Source: Pseudomonadota bacterium (GTDB lineage: Bacteria; Pseudomonadota; Alphaproteobacteria; UBA828). From it: a stretch of 64,000 nt of DNA. Positions 16,387-25,393 of this stretch are shown one piece after another. The notes beneath the pieces were generated by a model, which worked only from the letters and a program-made list of their open reading frames with translations, had not been told where the DNA came from and ran no database searches. Position 1 is the stretch's first letter. Each line of letters begins with the position of its first letter. Made by a program: the position numbers and the translations under genes. The stretch is from NCBI GenBank assembly GCA_027624955.1, contig JAQBTG010000014.1, forward strand, positions 1 through 64,000, read 5' to 3'.

Positions 16387-16417
16387 TTGAATGTTACACT
16401 CCTCGCCCCAGTATAGA
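16387..16417 (+). promoter_or_regulatory. Possible acnA promoter
   Basis: TTGAAT (16387-16392) and TATAGA (16412-16417) are spaced by 19 bases, just upstream of the aconitase ribosome-binding site AGGAG near 16433. The -10 is good; the -35 and the spacing are weak. Confidence 0.3.
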
Positions 16418-16446
16418 ATTATCCCGAAAAAATAGGAGATGCCCTC

Positions 16447-19143
16447 GTGATCGCGCTTGGCCAGGATACGCTCAAGACCCGCCGCACGCTGACTGTCGGC
16501 GGGCGCAGTTATGATTATTTCAGCCTTGCCGCGGCGGAGAGCGCCGGGCTCGGCGATATCTCCCGCTTACCCTATTCGCTCAAGGTTTTACTCGAAAATC
16601 TGCTGCGCTTCGAGGATGGCAAAAGCGTCACCGTGGCGGACATCAAGGGCCTCGCCGCCTGGCTCAAGGAGCGCCGTTCGACCCAGGAAATCAACTTTCG
16701 CCCGGCGCGCGTCCTGATGCAGGATTTCACCGGCGTGCCTGCCGTGGTCGATCTCGCCGCCATGCGCGCTGCGATGTCGGCGCTGGGCGGCGATCCGAAA
16801 AAGATTAATCCGCTGTCGCCGGTCGATCTGGTGATCGATCACTCGGTCATGGTCGACCGCTTCGCTTCCTCGACCGCGCTTCGTGACAACACCGCCATCG
16901 AAATGGAACGCAACGGCGAGCGCTATTCGTTCCTGCGCTGGGGCCAGCAGGCATTTTCGAATTTCCGCGTTGTGCCGCCGGGCACCGGTATTTGCCATCA
17001 GGTCAATCTCGAGCATCTTGCCCAAGTGGTGTGGACCGCCGAATCGGACGGCGCCACTATCGCCTATCCCGATACGCTGGTCGGCACCGACAGTCACACC
17101 ACCATGATCAACGGTCTCGCCGTGCTTGGCTGGGGCGTTGGTGGCATCGAGGCCGAAGCGGCAATGCTCGGCCAGCCGATTTCGATGCTGGTGCCCGAGG
17201 TCGTCGGCTTTCGCCTCGCCGGCCGTCTTGCAGAGGGCGCGACGGCAACCGATCTGGTGCTGACAGTGGTGCAGATGCTGCGCAAAAAAGGCGTGGTCGG
17301 GAAATTTGTAGAGTTTTATGGCCCCGGCCTCGACGAGCTATCGCTCGCCGACCAGGCCACCATCGCCAATATGGCGCCCGAATATGGCGCGACCTGCGGC
17401 TTCTTTCCGATCGACGCGGAGGCCATCAACTATCTTCGCTTGACCGCGCGCGATCCGGATCGCATCGCCCTCGTTGAGGCGTACGCCAAAGCGCAGGGGC
17501 TATGGCGCGACGCCGATACGCCGGATCCGGTGTTCACCGACTCGCTGGAGCTGGAACTTGGCTCCGTCATGCCGAGCATTGCCGGGCCGAAGCGTCCGCA
17601 GGATAAAATATTCCTCACCGATGCGGCGTCAGCCTTTGGTCAAGCGCTCAGCGGTGAACTCGGTGTCGCGATCGAGAACAGCGCCACCGAAGTGGCGGTT
17701 GCCGGCATGGATCATGCGCTCGGGCACGGCGATGTGGTGATCGCGGCGATTACCAGCTGCACCAACACCTCCAACCCGAGCGTTATGCTCGGCGCCGGGC
17801 TGTTGGCCCGCAATGCCGTCAAGCGCGGCCTGAAAGTGAAGCCCTGGGTTAAAACTTCGCTCGCGCCGGGCTCCAAGGTGGTGAGCGAATACCTCGCCAA
17901 GGCCGGGCTGCAAGACGATCTCAACGCGCTCGGCTTCAATGTCGTGGGCTATGGCTGCACCACTTGCATCGGCAATTCCGGTCCGCTTGCCGATGAAATT
18001 GTTACGGCGATCGACGCCGGCGAATTGGTGGTGACCTCGGTCCTGTCGGGCAACCGCAATTTTGAGGGCCGCATCAGCCCCCATGTGCGCGCCAATTATC
18101 TCGCGTCGCCGCCGCTCGTGGTGGCCTATGCCATCGCCGGCAGCATGAATGTGGATATCACCACCGAGCCGCTCGGCGAGGATGGCGACGGCGTGCCGGT
18201 CTATCTCAAGGATATCTGGCCCGGCAATGACGAGGTGCGCGCCGCCATCGCGCAATCGGTGTCGCCCGAGATGTTTAGCGAACAATATGCCGACGTCTTC
18301 ACCGGCAGCGCCGAATGGCAGGCCATCGATGCGCCGCAAGGGCTAACCTATGAGTGGCAGGACGGCAGCACCTACGTTAAAAATCCGCCCTATTTCGAAG
18401 GCATACAGGCCGAGCCAGCCGCACTTGAAGACGTGACCGGTGCGCGGATTTTGGCGCTGCTCGGCGATAGCGTGACCACCGACCATATCTCGCCCGCCGG
18501 TTCCATCAAATATGATTCGCCGGGCGGTGCCTATCTCACCGAGCGTCAGGTGGCGCAGGCGGATTTCAATTCCTATGGCTCGCGGCGCGGCAACCACGAA
18601 GTGATGATGCGCGGCACCTTCGCCAATGTCCGCATCCGCAATGAAATGGCGCCCGGCACCGAAGGCGGCGTCACCCGCCATATGCCGGACGGCCGCGCAG
18701 CAAGCATGTTCGATGCCGCCGCCGATTATGCCGGCACAGACACGCCGCTGGTGGTGATCGCCGGCAAGGAATACGGCACCGGCTCGTCGCGCGATTGGGC
18801 CGCCAAGGGAACGCGTCTCTTGGGCGTGAAAGCGGTGATCGCCGAAAGCTTCGAGCGCATTCATCGCTCCAATCTGGTTGGCATGGGCGTGCTGCCGCTG
18901 CTGTTTCCGGACGGCGTGACGCGCCACACGCTCGCCCTCGACGGCTCCGAAGTGATCGATCTCTCGGGCGTCGCTGGCGGTGTCAGTCCGGGCATGACCG
19001 TCGCTTGCCGCATCACCCGCGCCAATGGCGCGGTCGAGTCTCTCGATCTCAACTGCCGCATCGACACAGCGGAAGAGGCGGAATATTTCCGCCATGGCGG
19101 CATCCTGCACTATGTCCTGCGAGGGCTCGCCGGACTGACTTGA
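16447..19143 (+). CDS. acnA: Aconitate hydratase A
   Basis: This TCA-cycle enzyme interconverts citrate and isocitrate using a 4Fe-4S cluster. At 898 residues it matches the AcnA/IRP1 family in length. Cluster cysteines are visible in [16 protein letters not shown] (near 435-450) and [13 protein letters not shown] (near 502-514). The substrate-binding [19 protein letters not shown] and [16 protein letters not shown] regions are intact. GTG start with the GGAG-containing Shine-Dalgarno 9 bases upstream. It stands alone, with a 15-base gap to the next gene. Confidence 0.97.
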   Translation: MIALGQDTLKTRRTLTVGGRSYDYFSLAAAESAGLGDISRLPYSLKVLLENLLRFEDGKSVTVADIKGLAAWLKERRSTQEINFRPARVLMQDFTGVPAVVDLAAMRAAMSALGGDPKKINPLSPVDLVIDHSVMVDRFASSTALRDNTAIEMERNGERYSFLRWGQQAFSNFRVVPPGTGICHQVNLEHLAQVVWTAESDGATIAYPDTLVGTDSHTTMINGLAVLGWGVGGIEAEAAMLGQPISMLVPEVVGFRLAGRLAEGATATDLVLTVVQMLRKKGVVGKFVEFYGPGLDELSLADQATIANMAPEYGATCGFFPIDAEAINYLRLTARDPDRIALVEAYAKAQGLWRDADTPDPVFTDSLELELGSVMPSIAGPKRPQDKIFLTDAASAFGQALSGELGVAIENSATEVAVAGMDHALGHGDVVIAAITSCTNTSNPSVMLGAGLLARNAVKRGLKVKPWVKTSLAPGSKVVSEYLAKAGLQDDLNALGFNVVGYGCTTCIGNSGPLADEIVTAIDAGELVVTSVLSGNRNFEGRISPHVRANYLASPPLVVAYAIAGSMNVDITTEPLGEDGDGVPVYLKDIWPGNDEVRAAIAQSVSPEMFSEQYADVFTGSAEWQAIDAPQGLTYEWQDGSTYVKNPPYFEGIQAEPAALEDVTGARILALLGDSVTTDHISPAGSIKYDSPGGAYLTERQVAQADFNSYGSRRGNHEVMMRGTFANVRIRNEMAPGTEGGVTRHMPDGRAASMFDAAADYAGTDTPLVVIAGKEYGTGSSRDWAAKGTRLLGVKAVIAESFERIHRSNLVGMGVLPLLFPDGVTRHTLALDGSEVIDLSGVAGGVSPGMTVACRITRANGAVESLDLNCRIDTAEEAEYFRHGGILHYVLRGLAGLT

Positions 19144-19158
19144 GCGACCGTCTGAGAA

Positions 19159-20388
19159 ATGGCGGCAAAATCTCCAAGCGCGTATGACGTGATCGTGGTC
19201 GGCGCGCGCTGCGCCGGGGCGCCGACGGCAATGCTGTTGGCAGCAAAAGGCCATCGCGTACTGCTGCTCGAACAGACCACCGTGCCGTCCAACATGGCCC
19301 ATTCCACCCATCTCATTCACCCCTTAGGTCTGGCGTATCTCGAAACCTGGGGTCTTCTGGATGCGATCGAGCAGCGCGCCACCAGCTTCATTGAGTGGAG
19401 CGTCGATTTGCACGGCGCGTTTCTGCATGGTGCGCCGCCGCCGGTCGCGGGCATGGCGCGTTCGGCCGCCCCTCGGCGCGACATTCTCGACGGCGAATTG
19501 GCGCGCGCGGCTCAGAACGCCGGCGCCGAATTGCGCGGCGGCTGCCGGGTTGGCGGGCTGTTGTTTGAGAACGGGCGGGTCGTCGGCGTCGAAGCCAAGG
19601 ACGCGGAGGGGCGGCAGTTCAGCGCCCGCGCCGAGCTGATCATCGGTGCCGATGGGCCGGCCTCGATGGTTGCCAGATGCGTCGGCGCCGCCGAGCACCA
19701 TGTCGAGCCGCCGTTGCAAAGCAACATCTGGAGCTATTGGCGGGACGTGCCGGTCGATCATCTGCACATCACGATCCGCGAGGGCGCCGGCGCGTTTGCC
19801 TTCCCCTCAAGCGACGGCACCGTACTGGTCGCAGCAAATTTGCTGCACGGCGAATTTCTGCGCGCACGGCGGCGCAAGGAGCCGGCGTTTCACGCCATGT
19901 TGAGGCATATTGCGCCGAATCTCGCCGAAAAGCTGACGCAAGGCGTGCAGGTCGATCGCTTCTTTTCGGGTTGCACGCGGAGCTTCGTGCGCCGCTCGCA
20001 CGGCCCGGGATGGGCCCTGGTCGGCGATGCCGGCATGAAGAAAGACCCGGTCACCGCCCAGGGCATCGCTAGCGCTTTCGCCAGCGCTGATATGCTGGCC
20101 AAAGCCGTTGATCGCGGACTCGGCACGGGCGAAACGCTCGACGCGGAATTGGCCGAATATGAACGTGCGCGCGATGCCTGGCTCTTGCCGTATTATGATT
20201 TTACCTTGCGTCTCGCGGCGTTTGCCAAACCAAACACTGAGCAAGCCGCCTTCAACCACGCGTTGGCCAAAGACCTCGAAGGCAGATCCCAACTGTTCGG
20301 CGCAGTATCGCTAACATTCTCGCCGGATAAATTGATGGCGCCAGACAACATGCGCCGCATTCTCACGCGCGCCGCGCAATCACCATAG
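19159..20388 (+). CDS. FAD-dependent oxidoreductase (geranylgeranyl-reductase/PHBH-like)
   Basis: A 409-residue flavoprotein. The N-terminal dinucleotide-binding loop is VIVVGARCAGAPTAMLLA, in which the usual GxGxxG is GARCAGA. The second FAD motif GDAGMKKDPVTAQGI (near 290-304) and an ADGPASMVARCVGA segment support a PHBH-fold monooxygenase or dehydrogenase. It begins 15 bases after acnA and precedes an AMP-forming ligase by 39 bases on the same strand, so the two may form an operon. The substrate is unknown. Confidence 0.8.
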   Translation: MAAKSPSAYDVIVVGARCAGAPTAMLLAAKGHRVLLLEQTTVPSNMAHSTHLIHPLGLAYLETWGLLDAIEQRATSFIEWSVDLHGAFLHGAPPPVAGMARSAAPRRDILDGELARAAQNAGAELRGGCRVGGLLFENGRVVGVEAKDAEGRQFSARAELIIGADGPASMVARCVGAAEHHVEPPLQSNIWSYWRDVPVDHLHITIREGAGAFAFPSSDGTVLVAANLLHGEFLRARRRKEPAFHAMLRHIAPNLAEKLTQGVQVDRFFSGCTRSFVRRSHGPGWALVGDAGMKKDPVTAQGIASAFASADMLAKAVDRGLGTGETLDAELAEYERARDAWLLPYYDFTLRLAAFAKPNTEQAAFNHALAKDLEGRSQLFGAVSLTFSPDKLMAPDNMRRILTRAAQSP

Positions 20389-20427
20389 TGAACTGCTAGC
20401 ATAGGCCTTTCTGGGGGAGAATATTAC

Positions 20428-22083
20428 ATGCCAAACGATGGCAACGATGCGGTTGAACAGGTTGCGGATTACAGCTCCTTTGCCGCCGCGTTCAAGTTGG
20501 AGGACATCACCGACCTGCTTTCCGGCGATCTTGAGACCGGCCTGAATGTCTGCGTCGAATGCTGCGATCGCTGGGCCGAATCGGACAGCATCGCGCTCTA
20601 TTGGGAAGGCGCCGATGGCAGCAGTTCGACCCATAGTTTCGCCGAATTGCAGGAGGGCGCGGCGCGCTTCGCTAACCTGCTCACCGCGCAGGGCGTGCGC
20701 CCAGGCGATCACGTTGCTTGCATGCTGCCGCGCATTCCTGACCTGTTCGTGGTCGCGCTTGGCGTCTGGCGCGCCGGCGCGGTCTATGTCCCGCTGTTCA
20801 CCGCTTTTGGTCCCAAGGCGATCGAATATCGTCTAGAGCGGAGCGGAGCCAGCCTGGTGGTGACCGACGCGGTTAACCGGGCCAAGCTCGACGGCATCGC
20901 TGACGCGCCGCCGGTGATGGTGGTGACGCGCGAGCCGGAGGAGGCGGTGCGCGCTGGCGATATCGATTTCCGCCAAGCGCTCGCGGCGCAACCCACCGAA
21001 TTTGCGCCGGTTATGCGCACCGCCGAAGACCCGTTCATCATGATGTTCACCTCCGGCACCGTCGGTAGCGCCAAAGGCGTGGCGGTGCCGCTGAAAGCGT
21101 TGCCGGGTTTCTTGGTTTACATGAAGTATGCCATCGGCGTCGGCCCCGAGGACCGCTTCTGGAACATGGCTGATCCGGGCTGGGCCTATGGTCTCTTCTA
21201 TGCGGTCGCTGGGCCCATGCTCTTGGGCTACGCAACTCACTTTTATGAAGGCGGGTTCAGCGTTGAAAGCACATACAAGATGCTCGAAAAACACAGCATC
21301 TCAATCGTTGCCTCGGCGCCCACCGCATACCGGCTGCTGATGGCGGCCGGCGGTGACTCTGCCGATGCCTGCCGCCACAGCCTGCGCGCGATATGCAGCG
21401 CCGGCGAGCCGCTCAATCCCGAAGTGATCCGCTGGATCGACCAACATCTCGGCTGCCCGGTTTTTGATCAATACGGCCAGACCGAAACCGGCATGACAGT
21501 GTGCAATCACCACGGCTTGCGCCACGCCATGCGCCCCGGCTCCATGGGTCTGGCAATGCCTGGCTTCCACATGGTGGTCCTCAATGTCGACCTCGAGGAA
21601 GTCGCGCCGGGCGAGTCGGGAATGTTGGCCGTCGATACGACCAAATCACCGCTCTACACCTTCCAGGGCTACCGCGATCATAAGGAATCGCCGCTTAAGG
21701 GGCCTTACTACCTCACCGGTGACACCGCCGAGCTCGGCGCCAACGGCAGCCTGACTTTTCTCGGCCGCGCTGACGACATCATATTGTCTGCCGGATACCG
21801 CATCGGCCCGTTCGATGTCGAGAGCTGCCTGATCGAGCACCCGGCGGTCGCCGAATCCGCCGTGATTGGCAAGCCCGACACCGATCGAGGGGAGATCGTC
21901 GTCGCCTTCGTCGTACTGGGCGGCGGCCATAACGGCTCGCCTGAACTGGTGGAAGAGTTGCAGCAATATGCCCGCACGCGCCTCTCCGCGCATGCCTATC
22001 CGCGCCAAGTGATCTTCTTGGATGCCTTGCCCAAAACGCCGAGCGGCAAGATCCAGCGCTTCGTCCTGCGCCAACAAGCCTGA
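20428..22083 (+). CDS. AMP-forming acyl-CoA synthetase/ligase
   Basis: A 551-residue ANL-superfamily enzyme. Core motifs: P-loop MFTSGTVGSAKGVAVP (about 200-215), A5 DQYGQTETGMTVCNHHG (near 349), A8 ILSAGYRIGPFDVES (near 452) and A10 lysine in PKTPSGKIQRFVLR near the C-terminus. It activates a carboxylic acid via an acyl-adenylate and transfers it to CoA. The sequence resembles acetyl/propionyl or medium-chain and benzoate-type ligases; the acid cannot be decided. The ATG has a GGGGGAG ribosome-binding site. Likely co-transcribed with the FAD oxidoreductase before it. Confidence 0.86.
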   Translation: MPNDGNDAVEQVADYSSFAAAFKLEDITDLLSGDLETGLNVCVECCDRWAESDSIALYWEGADGSSSTHSFAELQEGAARFANLLTAQGVRPGDHVACMLPRIPDLFVVALGVWRAGAVYVPLFTAFGPKAIEYRLERSGASLVVTDAVNRAKLDGIADAPPVMVVTREPEEAVRAGDIDFRQALAAQPTEFAPVMRTAEDPFIMMFTSGTVGSAKGVAVPLKALPGFLVYMKYAIGVGPEDRFWNMADPGWAYGLFYAVAGPMLLGYATHFYEGGFSVESTYKMLEKHSISIVASAPTAYRLLMAAGGDSADACRHSLRAICSAGEPLNPEVIRWIDQHLGCPVFDQYGQTETGMTVCNHHGLRHAMRPGSMGLAMPGFHMVVLNVDLEEVAPGESGMLAVDTTKSPLYTFQGYRDHKESPLKGPYYLTGDTAELGANGSLTFLGRADDIILSAGYRIGPFDVESCLIEHPAVAESAVIGKPDTDRGEIVVAFVVLGGGHNGSPELVEELQQYARTRLSAHAYPRQVIFLDALPKTPSGKIQRFVLRQQA

Positions 22084-22110
22084 CCTAACGCGCAGCGCTT
22101 TTTATTTGAT

Positions 22111-22240
22111 CCCTCAAGCGCCGGGTGGTCGCGTCCGCTCTCTTGGCTACCTCGTATTAACTCGGGCGCGCGGTCGCGCTTGCCAAAATGCTGTAGGCAT
22201 TTTGGTTGGAGGTGCCGTTGGGGAGGGTCTTTCTGGGGTC
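22111..22240 (-). repeat. Dispersed structured intergenic repeat, copy B (inverted relative to copy A)
   Basis: From CCCTCAAGCGCCGGG (22111) through CTTGGCTACCTCGTATTAAC to the GGAGGTGCCGTTGGGGAGGG region, this is the reverse complement of 4282-4400. It includes a perfect nine-base stem CCAAAATGC-TGTAG-GCATTTTGG at 22183-22205. In copy A the corresponding stem reads CCGGAA.../...TTCCGG, so paired bases changed together. It fills the gap between the convergent ligase and flavin oxidoreductase genes. Confidence 0.85.
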
Positions 22241-22243
22241 CGC

Positions 22244-23347
22244 TCAAACGCCTTTGCGAAACGCCGCGCCGGGCCAGGTTTTGGGCCGGGCGCGGGCATA
22301 TTGTGGCGCGACGTCGAGGGAAACGCCGAGGCTGTCCGCGGCGTGCCAGGGCCAGCGTGGGTCATCGAGAACAGCGCGCGCGATGGCCACCATATCGGCC
22401 TGGCCTGAGGTGATAATCTCGTCGGCATGATGAGCGTCGACAATCAGGCCGACGGCCATGGTTGAAATACCGGTCGCGGCCTTAACCTCGGCGGCGAGCG
22501 CGACCTGATAGCCGGGCGCTAGCGGGATTTTCGACTTGGCGCTGTTGCCGCCTGAGGACACGCAGACAAAATCCATGCCGATATCCTTGAGCGCCCCGGC
22601 GAAGGCAATGGCGTCCACGGCGGTGATGCCGCCCTCCAGCCAATCTGTGCCGTTGATGCGGACGCCCATTGGGCGCGCCGCCGGCCAGGCCGCGCGCATT
22701 GCGGTGGCTACTTCCAGTGGAAAGCGCATGCGCTTTTCCTGACTGCCGCCATATTCATCCGCGCGTTTGTTGGCGAGCGGCGTGAGAAACTGGCTCAACA
22801 GATAGCCATGCGCGGCGTGAATTTCGATCAGATCAATCTCCAGGCGCGCCGCCCGCGCCACCGTTTGGGTGTATTCGCCAATCACCTTTTTCATGGCGCT
22901 CCGGTCGAGCGCTTCGGGTGTCTGCCAGTCGTCTTTATAGGGCTCGGGCGATGGCGCGATGCTGGGCCACACGCCCTCCGCCGCCGCCAGCGGCGCGCCG
23001 CCCTCCCACGGCCGGCGCACCGAGGCCTTGCGCCCGGCATGCGCCAATTGAATTCCGATCGGCATGGCGCTCCACGCTCGAACCGATTTGAGCGTCTCTG
23101 CCAGAGCCTGTTCGTTGGCGTCGTCATAAAGCCCGAGACAGCCTTGCGAAATGCGCCCGGCGGCGCTGACGGCTGTGGCTTCAATGATCAGACAGCCGGC
23201 GCCGGATTGCGCAAGTTGGCCGAGATGCGGCGTGTGCCATGAGCTGGCTGAGCCTTCCTTGGCGCTGTATTGGCACATCGGTGAAATGATCACCCGGTTG
23301 CTGAGCGTCAGGCCGCGCAGTTGAAGGGGGTCGAACAGAGCGGGCAT
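22244..23347 (-). CDS. NADH:flavin oxidoreductase, Old Yellow Enzyme family (YqjM-like)
   Basis: A 367-residue FMN ene-reductase. ATG 23347 (MPALFDPLQLRGLTLSNRV) is chosen over the longer frame because it has an AAAGGA ribosome-binding site and matches family N-termini. The conserved RVIISPMCQYSAKEG start of the barrel is followed by the catalytic HAAHGYLLSQFLTPLANKR and DEYGGSQEKRMRFPLEV segments, typical of the thermophilic-like/YqjM subclass. These enzymes reduce activated C=C bonds using NAD(P)H. It is divergent from the PhoX-like gene with only 58 bases between starts. Confidence 0.92.
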   Translation of the reverse strand: MPALFDPLQLRGLTLSNRVIISPMCQYSAKEGSASSWHTPHLGQLAQSGAGCLIIEATAVSAAGRISQGCLGLYDDANEQALAETLKSVRAWSAMPIGIQLAHAGRKASVRRPWEGGAPLAAAEGVWPSIAPSPEPYKDDWQTPEALDRSAMKKVIGEYTQTVARAARLEIDLIEIHAAHGYLLSQFLTPLANKRADEYGGSQEKRMRFPLEVATAMRAAWPAARPMGVRINGTDWLEGGITAVDAIAFAGALKDIGMDFVCVSSGGNSAKSKIPLAPGYQVALAAEVKAATGISTMAVGLIVDAHHADEIITSGQADMVAIARAVLDDPRWPWHAADSLGVSLDVAPQYARARPKTWPGAAFRKGV

Positions 23348-23405
23348 CGAGAAATCCTTTGTGGCTGGCTTGGTATTAAGCGCCGCAACTGTATCATGCG
23401 CTACG

Positions 23406-25376
23406 ATGAAGGCTAGATTCGGACAAGTGAACGGCGCGGCGGCGTTTGGCGATATGGCCTGCGCACGTATGACTCGTCGCGGCTTTCTCGGCGGCAGCCT
23501 CGCGCTCGGCGCATCCGCGGCATTGTGGCGAACGCCGGCCGGCGCCGCGACGCTGGGCTTCAATTTTGACCCCATCGGCCACGGTGTTGACGGGCACCAT
23601 CATGTCGCCCCCGGCCATAATGCGCGGGTGCTGATGCGCTGGGGCGACGGCGTGACGGCCACGGCGCCGCCCTTCGATCCAGAGCGCCAAAGCGCCGCTG
23701 CCCAGGCCGCACAGTTCGGCTACAACAGCGATTTTATCGGCTATCTGCCGTTGCCCCGCGGTTCGGGCAATTCGCGCCATGGCCTGCTCTGCGTCAATCA
23801 TGAATATTGCATCGAAGAACTGATGTTCCCCGAGCTCGGCCCCTATGACGAGAATTTCAGCCAGGCAACGCCCGAGCTCGCCAACATCGAGATGGCGGCA
23901 ATCGGCGGCGCCGTTCTTGAGGTGACGCGCGGCCCTGACGGGCTATGGAAGATTGTGCCGGCCAGCCGTTTCGCCCGGCGTATCACAGCGGGTGCAACCG
24001 TGATGCGGCTGTCCGGCCCGGCGGCGGGTCATGCCCGTCTCAAAACTACGGCCGACCCCAGTGGCGCCAGGGTGATCGGTACAGTCGCCAATTGCTCTGG
24101 CGGCATGACGCCATGGGGCACGTGGCTGACGGCAGAAGAGAATTTTCTGTATTGCTTCGGCAGCGGTATCTCCGACGACCCCGAGGCGGAGATCGACCCG
24201 GCGCTGGCAGATCACCCCGAGAGCCGGAATTATCGCCGGCTCGGACTTCCCGGCCGCGGTTACGCCTGGAGCCGTTTCGAAGCACGCTGGAACATCGATC
24301 AAGAGCCGAACGAAGCCAACCGCTTCGGCTGGATCGTAGAGATCGATCCTCTCGATCCGCATAGCATACCGGTCAAACGCACGGCACTCGGGCGCTTTAG
24401 CCATGAGGGCGCCGCACCAATCGTCAACGGCGATGGCCGCGTGGTCGTCTATTCCGCCGATGATTATTATTTCGAATATTTTTATCGATTTGTTTCGGAG
24501 CGCGCGTTCGATCCGGCGCGAGGTGTGGCGAACGGCGATCTCTTGGACCACGGCATCCTCTCTGTCGCCCGCATCGATGCGGACGGCGGCGTGGCGTGGT
24601 TGCCGCTGGTCTTCGGCCAAGGCCCACTGGTGCCGGAGAACGATTTCTATTCGCAGGCCGATATTGCCATCGAGACGCGCCGCGCCGCCGATCTCCTCGG
24701 CGCCACCCCGCTGGACCGGCCCGAGGGCGTTGCCATAGATCCGCGCGCGGCGCCTGACGGCGGCAAACTTTATCTCAGCCTAACCAAGAACGAACGCCGC
24801 GGCGCCGACCGGCTCGATGCGGTGCACAGCCGTTCGGCCAATCTGTGGGGACAAATCATTGAACTCACAGCGCCCGGTGGTGATCACGCCGCGGAGCGTT
24901 TCACCTGGGATATTCTGGTGGCCTGCGGCGATCCGGCGGCGCAAGAAACGGCGGCGCGTTGGCACGGCGATATCGCGCCGGGCGGCTGGTTTTCCTGTCC
25001 TGATAATTTGACGCTGGATAGCGCCGGGCGCCTCTGGGTGGCGACCGACCAAGGTGGCGGTTGGGCGGTATTGAGCGGCTCTGCGGATGGCCTCTGGGCA
25101 CTGCACACGCAGCACCCCCGGCGTGGCTTGGGTGCGATGTTTTTTCGCGCGCCGGTCGGGGCGGAAGTCGCCGGGCCGTGCTTCACGCCCGACGGTGAGA
25201 GCCTCTTCCTCAGCGTGCAGCATCCGGCCAAGGACGGCGCCAAAAACTATGCCGGGTTTGAGCGCGAATCGCGCTTCGCGGATGCGGCCACACATTGGCC
25301 TGATTTCGACCCGGCTATGCCGCCGCGCCCGTCGGTCCTTGCGATCACCCGCCAAGGCGGCGGGCGCATCGGCTAG
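23406..25376 (+). CDS. PhoX-type phosphatase (DUF839), Tat-exported
   Basis: The N-terminus carries a twin-arginine signal (MTRRGFLGGSLALGASAAL), so the protein is exported folded to the periplasm. The body is the DUF839/PhoX beta-propeller, with features such as LLCVNHEYCIEELMFPE, NCSGGMTPWGTWLTAEENF and RPEGVAIDPRAAPDGGKLY. PhoX enzymes are calcium/iron alkaline phosphatases. Start is uncertain: ATG 23406 is used, while ATG 23469 would begin directly at the Tat motif. Neither has a strong ribosome-binding site. It converges on gltB with 17 bases between. Confidence 0.85.
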   Translation: MKARFGQVNGAAAFGDMACARMTRRGFLGGSLALGASAALWRTPAGAATLGFNFDPIGHGVDGHHHVAPGHNARVLMRWGDGVTATAPPFDPERQSAAAQAAQFGYNSDFIGYLPLPRGSGNSRHGLLCVNHEYCIEELMFPELGPYDENFSQATPELANIEMAAIGGAVLEVTRGPDGLWKIVPASRFARRITAGATVMRLSGPAAGHARLKTTADPSGARVIGTVANCSGGMTPWGTWLTAEENFLYCFGSGISDDPEAEIDPALADHPESRNYRRLGLPGRGYAWSRFEARWNIDQEPNEANRFGWIVEIDPLDPHSIPVKRTALGRFSHEGAAPIVNGDGRVVVYSADDYYFEYFYRFVSERAFDPARGVANGDLLDHGILSVARIDADGGVAWLPLVFGQGPLVPENDFYSQADIAIETRRAADLLGATPLDRPEGVAIDPRAAPDGGKLYLSLTKNERRGADRLDAVHSRSANLWGQIIELTAPGGDHAAERFTWDILVACGDPAAQETAARWHGDIAPGGWFSCPDNLTLDSAGRLWVATDQGGGWAVLSGSADGLWALHTQHPRRGLGAMFFRAPVGAEVAGPCFTPDGESLFLSVQHPAKDGAKNYAGFERESRFADAATHWPDFDPAMPPRPSVLAITRQGGGRIG

Positions 25377-25393
25377 TTTGGCCTATCGGCCAA

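Noticed and set aside
22022-22408. Rightward open frame covering the ligase end and the repeat
   Set aside because: It starts inside the ligase gene in another frame and its product mirrors the dispersed DNA repeat (LGYLVLTRARGRAC), also found at 4151-4408.
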